Shown here piece after piece: positions 51,215-60,777 of a stretch of 64,000 nt of DNA. Each line of letters opens with the position of its first letter. The stretch's first letter is position 1. Both the position numbers and the translations under genes were made by a program. Source of the stretch: an uncultured Bacteroidales bacterium (lineage in GTDB: Bacteria; Bacteroidota; Bacteroidia; Bacteroidales; Muribaculaceae); the NCBI GenBank assembly GCA_902781045.1, contig CACZHT010000015.1, positions 1 to 64,000 on the forward strand, read 5' to 3'. The notes under the pieces were generated by a model. That model saw only the letters and a program-made list of their open reading frames with translations. It searched no databases and was not told the origin of the DNA.

Positions 51215-53425
51215 TCACTCCATGATGAAGCGCAGCTCGCGGGCATGGATGAGGGTGGAGTGGTCGATGAACGGCCTGTCGAGCGGGCGACCGTCCACCA
51301 GCACCTGTCGCACATACTGGCGCTGCTCGCTCATCCCCTGTGCCACGATGTTGAGTGTGTGGTCGGCCAGCAGCAAGGTGAGCTTGGGAAACTGCGGTGC
51401 TCCCAGGGCATAGGTGTTGCTGCCTGGCGTGACAGGATAGAATCCCATGACCGAGAACAGATACCATGCCGACATCTGGCCGCAGTCGTCGTTTCCGTTG
51501 ATGCCGTCGGGTGCGTTGCGATAGTTCTGCCGTGTGTGCTGGCGCACCAGCTCCTGTGTCTTGCGTGGCTGGCCGCAGTAGTCGTACAGGTAGATGTAGT
51601 GATGCCCAGGCTCGTTGTCATGGCGATAGTGACCGCCGTCGAAGTTTTGGTCGAGCTTGCGTGCAAACGCCTCATTGCCGCCCATCATCTCAATCATGCC
51701 AGGTATGTCCTGCAGCACACAGAAGAGATAGGTCCACTTCGACCCTTCGGTCAGCCCATGACGGTCGTGGTCATCAAGGTCAATCCACGAGCCGTCGTAG
51801 CGGCGAGGCAGCATGAAGCCCTTGTCCTTGCAGTACTGGTTGCGGTAGTTCTGCGCCCAACGCATCAGCACAGGATAGTCATCGGGGCGGAGGTCGCGCG
51901 CCAGCTGCGCCACACACCAGTCGTCGTAGGCATACTCGAGCGTGCGCGAGACAGACTCGGCGGTGCGGTCGTCGGGCACATAACCGATGGTGTGGTAGTA
52001 GCTTGCCCCGGCACGAGCCTCGTAGGCCGTCCAGCGGTCGCGGTCGCCATATCGGCGGCGCGTGTCGCAGTCGGGCGGCACCATGGCATCCTTGCGCATC
52101 GCCTCGTAGGCCAGCTGCAGGTCATAGTCTCGCAGCCCCTTGGCGTAGGCGTCGGCAATGACCGCGTCGGCATGAGTGCCAATCATGATGTTGGTGTACG
52201 ACGGGTTGGGCCACATGGGCATCCAACCTCCCTCGCGATACATCTGCAGCAGTGCGGTGATCCATCGGCAGGTGAGTTCCGGCTCCAGCAGCGTCATCAA
52301 CGGATGCAATGCGCGGAAGGTGTCCCACAGCGAGAAGTCGTTGTAGCTGTCGCCGTCGTGCACCCGGTCGTCCATCGCGCTGTAGTAGCGTCCCTGCTCG
52401 CCGAACTCTCGTGGGAACAGGTAGGCATGATACATGGCGGTATAGAATATGGCCTTGTCGTTGTCGCCGGTGCCATGCACCTGCAACTTGGCCAGCTTGT
52501 CGTTCCAGGCTTGTCGGGTGCTTGCCTTCAGTGCCTTGAAGTCCCATCCGGGCAGCTCGGCCTCCAGATTGGCCCGAGCCTGCTCGATGCTGATGAACGA
52601 TGTGCCCATCTGCGCCAACACCTGCTCGCCTTGCCGTGTCTCGAAATCAACGTATGCCCCCATGCGCGAGCCTTGCAGCTCGGCCTGTCCCGGATAGGTT
52701 TTGTCGCCGTCCCAGGTGCCATAGGTGCTGAATTTCTTGTTCAAGCGAATGACAAAATAGCCTTTGAAGCCCGGCAGGTCCGGCCCAATCTGCGCCGACT
52801 GTCGGTCGGGATTATAACCCACAATCTCGCCGCGCTCAGGGTCGACCTTTACCCAGCCCTTGATTTTCTCCAGCCGCGGGCCATAGTCGTTGCACCAGTC
52901 GCCCAGTGCCGGGTTCAGGTTGATTCCCTGCACGACGATGCGCGAGTGGTGGCTGCGCCCAAAAGTGAAGCGCAACAGCGCCGCGCGGCTCGAGGCTACC
53001 ACCTCGGCACGCATGGGCTTGTCCTCCTGCGAAGTCATGCGCACGCTATAATAATAAGGAGTGGCCTGCTCATCCTTGTGGCTGTAGGTCAACTTGCGCT
53101 GTTCGGGCAGCGTGAGCACCTGTTCGCCCTGCTGCGGCATGATGGCGACATAGCCATAGTCTCCCATCCACACCGTGGGCTGGTGCGATGCCATGATGCC
53201 CATGAAATAGTGATCGTCGTAGACATAGGCCATCGTGCCCATCTTGTTCTCGCGCGTCTGGGGCATGAGCTTGGTCATGGCGTGCGGCGGACCAACAAAC
53301 GGAGCCGTCCCGCCCTCGCCCTTGAGTGCCGTTCCCACCAGGGGGTTGACATAGTCCACCAGGTCACGCGCGCTGAGCGGCACGGACAACACCGCCAGCA
53401 GGATGATGAGATTTAATCTGTTCAT
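51215..53425 (-). CDS. GH92 family alpha-mannosidase
   Basis: 736 residues from MNRLNLIILLAVLSVPLSA, a signal peptide. Typical GH92 features: DYVNPLVGT near the start, PHAMTKLMPQT, SLWDTFRALHPLMTLLEPE, EYAYDDWCVAQLAR, NEPGHHYIYLYDYCGQPRKTQELVR, GINGNDDCGQMSAWYLFSVMGFYPVTPG. It is a more conventional member than the GH92 at 39015-41285 and only distantly similar to it, suggesting distinct linkage preference. It directly follows the GH2 gene (two-base gap), forming a two-gene operon. Confidence 0.93.
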   Translation of the reverse strand: MNRLNLIILLAVLSVPLSARDLVDYVNPLVGTALKGEGGTAPFVGPPHAMTKLMPQTRENKMGTMAYVYDDHYFMGIMASHQPTVWMGDYGYVAIMPQQGEQVLTLPEQRKLTYSHKDEQATPYYYSVRMTSQEDKPMRAEVVASSRAALLRFTFGRSHHSRIVVQGINLNPALGDWCNDYGPRLEKIKGWVKVDPERGEIVGYNPDRQSAQIGPDLPGFKGYFVIRLNKKFSTYGTWDGDKTYPGQAELQGSRMGAYVDFETRQGEQVLAQMGTSFISIEQARANLEAELPGWDFKALKASTRQAWNDKLAKLQVHGTGDNDKAIFYTAMYHAYLFPREFGEQGRYYSAMDDRVHDGDSYNDFSLWDTFRALHPLMTLLEPELTCRWITALLQMYREGGWMPMWPNPSYTNIMIGTHADAVIADAYAKGLRDYDLQLAYEAMRKDAMVPPDCDTRRRYGDRDRWTAYEARAGASYYHTIGYVPDDRTAESVSRTLEYAYDDWCVAQLARDLRPDDYPVLMRWAQNYRNQYCKDKGFMLPRRYDGSWIDLDDHDRHGLTEGSKWTYLFCVLQDIPGMIEMMGGNEAFARKLDQNFDGGHYRHDNEPGHHYIYLYDYCGQPRKTQELVRQHTRQNYRNAPDGINGNDDCGQMSAWYLFSVMGFYPVTPGSNTYALGAPQFPKLTLLLADHTLNIVAQGMSEQRQYVRQVLVDGRPLDRPFIDHSTLIHARELRFIME

Positions 53426-53427
53426 TG

Positions 53428-55434
53428 TCATTCGGTTTTGAGATTCCATGTGCACTGATCTTTGATGCTGGTGCCATGCTGGGCAGTGGTTGCCACAGCT
53501 GCGATGTGGTTGTCGCCAGGATGCAGAGTGACACCGTGTGCGACAAAGATGCCCAGGTCACGCTTCTCGACAGGCACAGTCACCCCATCCACAGTGATGA
53601 TGACACTGGGGCAGTTGCTGTAGACCTTGATGTCGGTCAGCGGCTCGGTGCGAGTGATGTGGCGGCGGCTGGTGATGTAGACCATGGGGTGCTTGCTCCA
53701 GTTGGCCTGATAGAAGTAGAAGGCATCTTTTCGCACCCTCCGGTCGTAGGTCACCAGCCCCTTGTCGTTGATACCCCTGGTGTCGCCCTCATTCCGTCCG
53801 GCACTGGCGAAGTCAAACATGTTCCACACAAACGAGGCCCACAATTGCGGGTGCGCCACAATCTGGGCATAGTTGCCCTCATGTACGGTGGCCTGCCATT
53901 GCTCGGGATGCCATGGCCCGTCGGTCTTCGGTGCTTGTGTGACGTGCTGGTCGTGCTGACGGATGCTGGCTCCGGCGCCATATTCGCTGATAGCAATGGC
54001 GCGTCCCTTGCCCAGCTTCCACTCGATGGCCCACTTCATGCCATTAGGGTCAGACCAGTACCATCCGGGATAGGTGTTATAGGCCATGATGTCGGTCATG
54101 TCGTTCTCTGGACGCCCATCGTTGTTGGCTGCGGCCACCGTCAGTCGCGTGGGGTCCTCGCTGTGCGCCAGCTCGTTGAGCATCTCCACCAGCTCGTGGG
54201 GCCGGTCTGGGCCGCCCAACTCGTTGAACAGGCTCCAGCAGAAGATGCTCTCGTGATTGTAGTTCTGGCGAATGAGTTCGGTGAGCTGTTGCTTGGCATT
54301 GACCTCGAATGCCGCCGCTCGGGTGCCCTTGCCGATATAGGGTATCTCGGCCCAGACCAGCATGCCGGCACGGTCGCACAGACCGTAGAAGTAGTCGCTG
54401 TGCGGATAGTGCGCCAGCCGGATGCAGTTGGCCCCTATCTCCTGAATCAGAGCCATGTCCTCGTCATGCTCATTACGGGTGATGGCCCATCCCATGCCCT
54501 GACGGTCCTGATGACGATTGACACCATGCAACGGATAGGAACGGCCATTGAGGAAGAACCCCTTGTCAGGGTCGACGCTGTAGTAGCGCAACCCCATGTC
54601 GACCGACATCGTGTCCACCACGCGCCCCTGCTGCAGCAGTTCGAAGAAAAACCGGTAACGCCTGGGGTTGTCAATGCCGTCCCACAGCAGCGGACTGTCG
54701 ATGTCGAGCCGCCCATTGATTTCGATGAACTTGCCCGCGCTCTTCGCATCGTTGTGCATCGTCTTCAGCACCGGCTGTCGCTGCGGGTCGATGACTGTGG
54801 TGCGCAGCTGCAACTCGCCGTTCCGTCCCCGTGTGTCCACCTTGGCCCTAACGTCAAGCTGTGCACGCTGTCTGGTGACACTTGTCTGGCTGATGTAGAT
54901 TCCCGTCGAAGCATAGTCCATGGGCGTGAAGCAGGTGGCAGGCAGCACCAGCAGACTCACCGGGCGATAGATGCCCCCGAAGACGGTGAAGTCGCCCTCC
55001 AGCGGCATAATCATCGGGTCGTGGGCATTGGTGACCTCGACGCGCAGGTCGTTGTCCCGCGGCTTGATCAATGCGGTCAGCTCGAAGCAGAATGCGGTGA
55101 ACGCTCCCCGGTGTCGCCCCAGCAGCTTGCCGTTGAGCCAGACAGTGGCATCCTGGCTCACCCCCTCAAACCGGATGAATGTCCGCTCGCCCGTCCGCGC
55201 CCGCGGCGCATCGAAGCGACAGCGGTAGGTCGCCGCGCCCCGATAGTAGTCGGGCAATGTGCCGTCCTCGGCATTCCAGGTGTGCGGAACCGACACCCGC
55301 TGCCACTGCTCGGGATTGTCGGCCCTTGAAAAAGTCCATTCCTTGTCCAGAACCAACACACCCCTGGCCCAGCCTATCTGCCCAGCCAGCAGCAACATCA
55401 TCACCGTCAACACTGTTCTGCCGACATCAATCAT
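53428..55434 (-). CDS. GH2 family beta-glycosidase (beta-galactosidase-like)
   Basis: 668 residues from ATG 55434; the frame is open upstream, but the -7 box at 55457-55464 puts earlier ATGs at or before the transcript start. A signal sequence (TVLTVMMLLLAGQIGWA) is followed by the sugar-binding domain (RFEGVSQDATVWLNGKLLG), an Ig-like domain and the TIM barrel with GVNRHQDRQG, the acid/base glutamate in FNELGG and the nucleophile in ISEYGAGAS. A C-terminal DUF4982-like Ig domain follows. Substrate may be beta-galactoside; beta-mannoside or glucuronide cannot be excluded. Confidence 0.88.
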   Translation of the reverse strand: MIDVGRTVLTVMMLLLAGQIGWARGVLVLDKEWTFSRADNPEQWQRVSVPHTWNAEDGTLPDYYRGAATYRCRFDAPRARTGERTFIRFEGVSQDATVWLNGKLLGRHRGAFTAFCFELTALIKPRDNDLRVEVTNAHDPMIMPLEGDFTVFGGIYRPVSLLVLPATCFTPMDYASTGIYISQTSVTRQRAQLDVRAKVDTRGRNGELQLRTTVIDPQRQPVLKTMHNDAKSAGKFIEINGRLDIDSPLLWDGIDNPRRYRFFFELLQQGRVVDTMSVDMGLRYYSVDPDKGFFLNGRSYPLHGVNRHQDRQGMGWAITRNEHDEDMALIQEIGANCIRLAHYPHSDYFYGLCDRAGMLVWAEIPYIGKGTRAAAFEVNAKQQLTELIRQNYNHESIFCWSLFNELGGPDRPHELVEMLNELAHSEDPTRLTVAAANNDGRPENDMTDIMAYNTYPGWYWSDPNGMKWAIEWKLGKGRAIAISEYGAGASIRQHDQHVTQAPKTDGPWHPEQWQATVHEGNYAQIVAHPQLWASFVWNMFDFASAGRNEGDTRGINDKGLVTYDRRVRKDAFYFYQANWSKHPMVYITSRRHITRTEPLTDIKVYSNCPSVIITVDGVTVPVEKRDLGIFVAHGVTLHPGDNHIAAVATTAQHGTSIKDQCTWNLKTE

Positions 55435-55456
55435 TCGTTTGTCTGCTATCATGCCG

Positions 55457-55464
55457 CAAAGGTA
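55457..55464 (-). promoter_or_regulatory. -7 box of the GH2-GH92 operon
   Basis: TACCTTTG on the minus strand with a T-rich TTTTTG about 23 bases upstream. It lies in the divergent region between GH2 and the HTCS gene, a likely place for HTCS binding. Confidence 0.55.
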
Positions 55465-55603
55465 GCCAAGAATTGCCATGTGGGTCACAAAAATGGTATA
55501 AAAAACTAACATAATTGTACACCATGCGCCGACAAACAGTTGAGAACTATCATTTTTCCACCATATTGCTATTTTTTGACACATCTATAATTACAATAAG
55601 TAC

Positions 55604-55611
55604 TACTTTTG
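55604..55611 (+). promoter_or_regulatory. -7 box of the HTCS operon
   Basis: TACTTTTG, 29 bases before the HTCS ATG at 55641. It rules out the longer frame from 55515. Confidence 0.5.
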
Positions 55612-55640
55612 CACAACGAAAATCTCATTGCCGGCGAGTT

Positions 55641-58600
55641 ATGAAACGGACCTACATACTCACAACAATATTACTGTGCCTGTGTCTGATGACCTGGGCG
55701 CAGAACTACCCCTATAAGTACTACTTCCGCAACATCAGCAAGTCTGACGGCCTGTCTCAGACCGACATCAAGGCCATCTTGCAGGATCAGCGGGGATTTC
55801 TGTGGTTCGGCACCCGCAATCGCCTGAATCGCTACGATGGGCATACAATAAGGGTCTTTGACTGTGTCGACCAGCGGTCGGGCAAGCGCAACAACAACAT
55901 CTCGTCGCTCTATGAGGACAGCCGCAGTCACCTGTGGGTGGGCACCGACAAGGGTGTGTTTGTGTTCGACCCCACCACCGAGCGGTTCACCTTTGTCTCA
56001 GCGCAGACCCAGGGCGGCGTTCAGATGGTCGACTGGGTGTCGGCCATGGACAACGACAGCGAGGGCAACATCTGGATTGTGGTGCCCAACCAGGGCGTGT
56101 TCTGCATGAGCAAGGAGCAAAAGCTGACGCTATACACCTTCGGCAATCCCAGCCATCCCGACTATGGTGGTCCGCAGTGTCTGTGCATCGACGGCACCGG
56201 CCGCGTGTGGGTGGGCACCAACGGCAATGGCGTGTATCTGTACCAGAAGAGCGGCAACCGCTTCGTGCAGTATCTGGGCGACAACGAGGGCAGCTCACTG
56301 GCCGGCGAGAACGTCTACACCATGTGCGACTATGGCGACGAGCTGGTGCTGGGTGTGCATGAGGGCAAGCTGCGGCGGCTGAACAAGCGCCGCAACGCCG
56401 TGAGCGACTTCAACGCCCCAGAGGTGCACTACAGCATCATCCGCGACGTCAAGTGCTATGACGACCTGTTGTGGGTGGGCACGCAGCGCGGTGTCTACAT
56501 CATCGACGAGCGGCTGGGCACCACCCAGCACATCGAACATGATGCCATGTGCACCTATTCGCTGAGCGACAACCAGATAGGCCGCATCTATCGCGACCGC
56601 GAGGGCGGCATCTGGATTGGCACCAACCTGGGCGGTGTCAACTACCTGCCCCAGAAGGGTATGGCCTTTATGCGCTATGTGCCGCTGACCAAGCCGCTGA
56701 CCATCGCCAGCAAGCGCATCCGCGAGATGGCCGAGGACCAGCAGGGCAACATCTGGATTGGCACCGAGGATGCCGGGGTCAACATTTTCGACCCGAAGAC
56801 GGGCCAGTTCCGCCAGCTGGGCAAGGGGCTGGGCAGTGCGCTGAGCAGCGACAACACCCTCTCGCTCATGGCCATGGACGGCCAGATGTGGGTGGGTTAC
56901 TTCAAGCATGGCTTGGACATCATCGCCCAGTCGGGCTATGGCACGCGCCACTACACCGCCGAGTCACTGGGGCTGAACGACGCCAGCATCTACGCCCTGT
57001 GCCACGACAGTCAGGGGCGTGTGTGGCTGGGCAACGGCTGGGGCGTCTATGTGGCCCAGCCAGGCTCCACGCAGTTCCGGCGCATGGACCAGTTCGGGTT
57101 CAACTACATCTTCGACCTGATGGAGGACAGCGATCACAACATTTGGGTGGTGACCATGGGCAAGGGTGTGTTCCGCTACACGCCACGCACCGGTGTCATC
57201 AAGCACTTCATGCACGTTGAGGGCGACACGACCTCCATCAGCTCAAACTCGGTGAGCAACGTCATCGAGACCAGCCGTGGCGAGATTTGGTTCTCGACCG
57301 ACCGCGGCGGTGTGTGCCGCTTCAACAAGCAGAGCGAGACATTCAGCACATTCAGTCTGGCGCAAGGGTTGCCCGACGACACGGGCTACAAAATCCTGGA
57401 GGACAAAGAGGGCCAGCTGTGGTTCGGCACCAACAACGGCCTTGTCCGTCTGGACCCTGCCACCGGGCAGTGTCAGGTCTACACCACCAGCCACGGCTTG
57501 CCCGGCAACCAGTTCAACTACAAGTCGGCGCTGAGCACCCATGACGGCATCTTCTACTTCGGCAGCAGCGAGGGGCTGATTTCGTTCAATCCCTACTACA
57601 ATAACAAGAACACCTATGTTCCGCCGGTCTACATCACCCGGTTCATGATCAACAACACCGAGGTTCTTCCCGGCGATGAAGGCTCGCCGCTGACGCAGAG
57701 CCTGCTCGACACGCGCCGCATCACGCTGCGCCACGACCAGTCGAGCATCGCGTTTGAGTTTGCCGCCTTGAGCTATGTCATGCCCTCGGCCAACCAATAT
57801 GCCTACAAGATGGACGGTGTGGACAAAGACTGGGTGCAGACCGACAACAATCAGAGCGTGTCGTATGCCAACCTGACCCCCGGACACTATGTGTTCCACG
57901 TCAAGGGAGCCAACAGCGACGGCGTGTGGTGCGAGCACGAGGCCAGCATCGAGATTGTCATCTTGCCGCCCTGGTGGAAGACCGTCTGGGCCTATCTGCT
58001 CTATCTTGCCGCACTGGGTGGTCTGGCCTGGTGGCTGTTCAGGCTCTACAAGAACCGCGAGATGTCTAAGGCCACCGAAGCCCAGCGACTGTTTGAGGCC
58101 GAGAAGGAGAAAGAGCTGTATCAGAACAAGATAGACTTCTTCACCAGCATTGCTCACGAGATACGCACGCCGCTCACACTCATCAATGGGCCACTCGAGA
58201 ACCTGCTGGACATGGACATGGCCGACCCCGAAATCAAGCGCAACCTCAACACGATGAAGCGCAACACCAGCGACCTGATGAACCTCATCAACCAGCTGCT
58301 TGACTTCCGCAAGATGGACAGCAACAAGATGGAGATGCACTTTGTGTCGGTCAACCTGTCGAGCCTGTTGCGCGAATGGGTACGCAAGTTTCGCGAGATG
58401 CCTGCCGCCAAGGTGCGCGAGATCACGCTGGCCACCCCCGCGCACGACATTCGCGTCAGCGCCGACCGCAACGCACTGATCAAGGTGCTGAACAACCTGT
58501 TCAGCAACGCGGTGAAATATAGCGAACACACCATCGCCATTCACCTCAACGAAGATGGCAAACAAGTGACACTGGCCTTTGACAACGACGGCCAGACTAT

Positions 58601-59693
58601 CCCAGAGGAGTCGCGCGAGAAAATCTACGACCCCTTCTACCAGCTGCAGAAGAACGCCAACGCTCCCTCCAGTTCGGGCATCGGCCTGTACCTTGCCCGG
58701 TCGCTGACCGAGATGCTTCACGGCACGCTCACCTACAGCGAGCATGAGGGGCTGAACCGCTTTGAACTGCGTCTGCCGCTGCCCGAGGCCACAGCCGAGG
58801 CCACTCCCCCCAACAGCCAGGACATGCTCACCGACGATGACGACCTGGTGCCCGAGGCACTGCAGTCGGCTGTCATCCTGCTGGTCGAGGACAATGAGCA
58901 GATGCTCAATTTTGTGGCCGACAAGTTGCGCCACACCTACGCCGTCGAGACCGCACTGAACGGCCGCGAGGCCCTGGAGGTGCTCAAAGAAAAGAACATC
59001 GACCTGGTGCTCAGCGACATCATGATGCCCGAGATGGACGGGCTGGAACTGTGCCGCCACATCAAGGAGGACATCGAGCTGAGCCACATCCCCGTCATCC
59101 TGCTCACGGCCAAGAACGACCTGGACAGCAAGGTGCAGGGTCTGAAGATGGGCGCAGACTCCTATATCGAGAAACCATTCTCGTTCAAGTATCTGGTGGC
59201 CCAGATCACCAGCATCTTTGAGAACCGCCGGCGGGGCATGGATGCCTTCATGCGCAAGCCCTTTGTGCCCACGCAGACTCTGGGCATGAGCAAGGCCGAC
59301 GAGCAACTGATGGACAAGATTGTGCAGGTCATCGAGGAGAATATCGACGACACCAACTTCGGTGTGGAGATGCTTGCCGAGCTTGTGTGCATGAGCCGGT
59401 CGAGCCTGCACCGCAAGATCAAGGCCATCAGCGACACGTCGCCCACCGACTTCATCAAGATGGTGCGTCTGAAGAAAGCCTCCGAGCTCATCGCCGAGGG
59501 CAGCTACCGTGTGGGCGAGGTGTGCTACATGGTGGGCATCAACTCGCCCAGCTACTTCATCAAGCTGTTCCAGAAACAGTTCGGCATGACCCCCAAGGAG
59601 TTTGAGAAACAGCAGCGCCGTCAGCGCGAGGAAGCCCGCAACAGCGACAACAACGATAATAACAACGATAACGACAACGACAAGCAGCAATGA
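55641..59693 (+). CDS. Hybrid two-component system sensor-regulator (HTCS)
   Basis: 1350 residues. A signal or first membrane helix (MKRTYILTTILLCLCLMTWA) is followed by a periplasmic double beta-propeller of about 14 Reg_prop blades (GLSQTDIKAILQDQRGFLWFGT, repeated) and a Y_Y_Y domain (about 714-765). A TM helix (about 781-800), a HisKA with H839 in SIAHEIRTPLT, an HATPase domain with GIGLYLARSL, a receiver with D1126 in LSDIMMPEMDG and an AraC-type HTH (about 1223-1325) complete it. It senses a glycan fragment in the periplasm and activates the locus. The tail is Asn/Asp-rich. The stop overlaps the GH43 start (ATGA). Confidence 0.96.
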   Translation: MKRTYILTTILLCLCLMTWAQNYPYKYYFRNISKSDGLSQTDIKAILQDQRGFLWFGTRNRLNRYDGHTIRVFDCVDQRSGKRNNNISSLYEDSRSHLWVGTDKGVFVFDPTTERFTFVSAQTQGGVQMVDWVSAMDNDSEGNIWIVVPNQGVFCMSKEQKLTLYTFGNPSHPDYGGPQCLCIDGTGRVWVGTNGNGVYLYQKSGNRFVQYLGDNEGSSLAGENVYTMCDYGDELVLGVHEGKLRRLNKRRNAVSDFNAPEVHYSIIRDVKCYDDLLWVGTQRGVYIIDERLGTTQHIEHDAMCTYSLSDNQIGRIYRDREGGIWIGTNLGGVNYLPQKGMAFMRYVPLTKPLTIASKRIREMAEDQQGNIWIGTEDAGVNIFDPKTGQFRQLGKGLGSALSSDNTLSLMAMDGQMWVGYFKHGLDIIAQSGYGTRHYTAESLGLNDASIYALCHDSQGRVWLGNGWGVYVAQPGSTQFRRMDQFGFNYIFDLMEDSDHNIWVVTMGKGVFRYTPRTGVIKHFMHVEGDTTSISSNSVSNVIETSRGEIWFSTDRGGVCRFNKQSETFSTFSLAQGLPDDTGYKILEDKEGQLWFGTNNGLVRLDPATGQCQVYTTSHGLPGNQFNYKSALSTHDGIFYFGSSEGLISFNPYYNNKNTYVPPVYITRFMINNTEVLPGDEGSPLTQSLLDTRRITLRHDQSSIAFEFAALSYVMPSANQYAYKMDGVDKDWVQTDNNQSVSYANLTPGHYVFHVKGANSDGVWCEHEASIEIVILPPWWKTVWAYLLYLAALGGLAWWLFRLYKNREMSKATEAQRLFEAEKEKELYQNKIDFFTSIAHEIRTPLTLINGPLENLLDMDMADPEIKRNLNTMKRNTSDLMNLINQLLDFRKMDSNKMEMHFVSVNLSSLLREWVRKFREMPAAKVREITLATPAHDIRVSADRNALIKVLNNLFSNAVKYSEHTIAIHLNEDGKQVTLAFDNDGQTIPEESREKIYDPFYQLQKNANAPSSSGIGLYLARSLTEMLHGTLTYSEHEGLNRFELRLPLPEATAEATPPNSQDMLTDDDDLVPEALQSAVILLVEDNEQMLNFVADKLRHTYAVETALNGREALEVLKEKNIDLVLSDIMMPEMDGLELCRHIKEDIELSHIPVILLTAKNDLDSKVQGLKMGADSYIEKPFSFKYLVAQITSIFENRRRGMDAFMRKPFVPTQTLGMSKADEQLMDKIVQVIEENIDDTNFGVEMLAELVCMSRSSLHRKIKAISDTSPTDFIKMVRLKKASELIAEGSYRVGEVCYMVGINSPSYFIKLFQKQFGMTPKEFEKQQRRQREEARNSDNNDNNNDNDNDKQQ

Positions 59694-60745
59694 GACAGAC
59701 AAGCATCACCACACTGGCTCTCACATTTCTGGTCCTAGTCATCTGTCATGTCCAGGCCGTGGCCAGTGGAGCGATTTTTCCAGGCATTGAGTGGCTCGAC
59801 ACCCAGAGCCATCCCATCAACGCCCACGGTGGCGGAGTGATGTATCACGACGGCGTCTACTACTGGTACGGCGAGTACAAGGGCGAGTTCACCTATCGCT
59901 CGCCCGGCGTGGGGTGGGACTGCTACCGCACCGAGGCCGGGGGGGTGTCGTGCTACTCATCGACCGACCTGTGCAACTGGACCTTTGAGGGCGTGGTGCT
60001 CGAGCCCGACACTACCGACACCCACAGCGACATCCACCCCACGATGGTCATCGAGCGCCCCAAGGTGGTCTACAACGAGCTGACAGGCCAGTTTGTCATG
60101 TGGATGCACATCGACAACTACAACTACGGCAAGGCATCGGCCGGTGTGGCCGTGAGCGACTCACCCACCGGCAAATTCCGGTTCATTGAGGCCACGCGTC
60201 CCAATGGGCAGATATGCCGTGACCTGACTGTCTACAAGGACGATGACGGTCAGGCCTATCTGTTCTACTCGTCGGAAGACAATTCGACCCTGCACATCGC
60301 CCTGCTCTCGCCCGACTATCTGAGCGTCACCAGGCAATATACCCGCAACTTTGCCGGACAGTTCCGCGAAGCCCCTGCTGTGTTCAAGCGACACGGCAAG
60401 TACTATCTGGTCACCTCAGGCTGCACCGGGTGGGATCCCAACGAGGCCGACCTGGCAGTGGCCGACCATCCGATGGGTCCCTACACCTCGCTGGGCAACC
60501 CCTGCCGTGGGCAGGACGCCGACAAGACGTTCTATGGCCAGAGCACCTTTGTGCTGCCCGTGGCCGGCACCGACCAGTATGTGATGATGCTCGACCGCTG
60601 GAACAAGCGCGACCTGATCACGTCGCGCTACATCTGGCTGCCGTTTGACTTTGACGGCAATGAGCCGCTGCTGCCCTGGCGCGGCGTGTGGTCGCCGGCA
60701 GCCGCCAATGCACAATCCTCGCCCCTGGGCGCAGACAAGCAATAA
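59690..60745 (+). CDS. GH43 family glycoside hydrolase
   Basis: 351 residues with a signal peptide. The five-bladed propeller is seen from INAHGGGVMYHDGVYYWYGEY, with the catalytic aspartate region HSDIHPTMVIERPKVVYN, CRDLTVYKDDDGQAYLFYSSED, and EAPAVFKRHGKYYLVTSGCTGWDPN carrying the general acid glutamate. The subtype with NAHGGG resembles exo-beta-1,3-galactanase or related debranching GH43 subfamilies; exact specificity is uncertain. It is translationally coupled to the HTCS gene and followed by the FG-GAP gene. Confidence 0.85.
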   Translation: MRQTSITTLALTFLVLVICHVQAVASGAIFPGIEWLDTQSHPINAHGGGVMYHDGVYYWYGEYKGEFTYRSPGVGWDCYRTEAGGVSCYSSTDLCNWTFEGVVLEPDTTDTHSDIHPTMVIERPKVVYNELTGQFVMWMHIDNYNYGKASAGVAVSDSPTGKFRFIEATRPNGQICRDLTVYKDDDGQAYLFYSSEDNSTLHIALLSPDYLSVTRQYTRNFAGQFREAPAVFKRHGKYYLVTSGCTGWDPNEADLAVADHPMGPYTSLGNPCRGQDADKTFYGQSTFVLPVAGTDQYVMMLDRWNKRDLITSRYIWLPFDFDGNEPLLPWRGVWSPAAANAQSSPLGADKQ

Positions 60746-60777
60746 CAAAACTGACAACAACTAAAAAACTAAGAACT

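Noticed and set aside
51197..55329. Two very long plus-strand ORFs (739 and 634 residues) opposite GH92 and GH2
   Set aside because: Antisense shadows with no family motifs; codon composition mirrors the real minus-strand genes.
57243..59702. 819-residue minus-strand ORF opposite the HTCS gene
   Set aside because: Its His/Val/Leu/Gln-rich composition is the antisense of the HTCS domains; no start context or motif.
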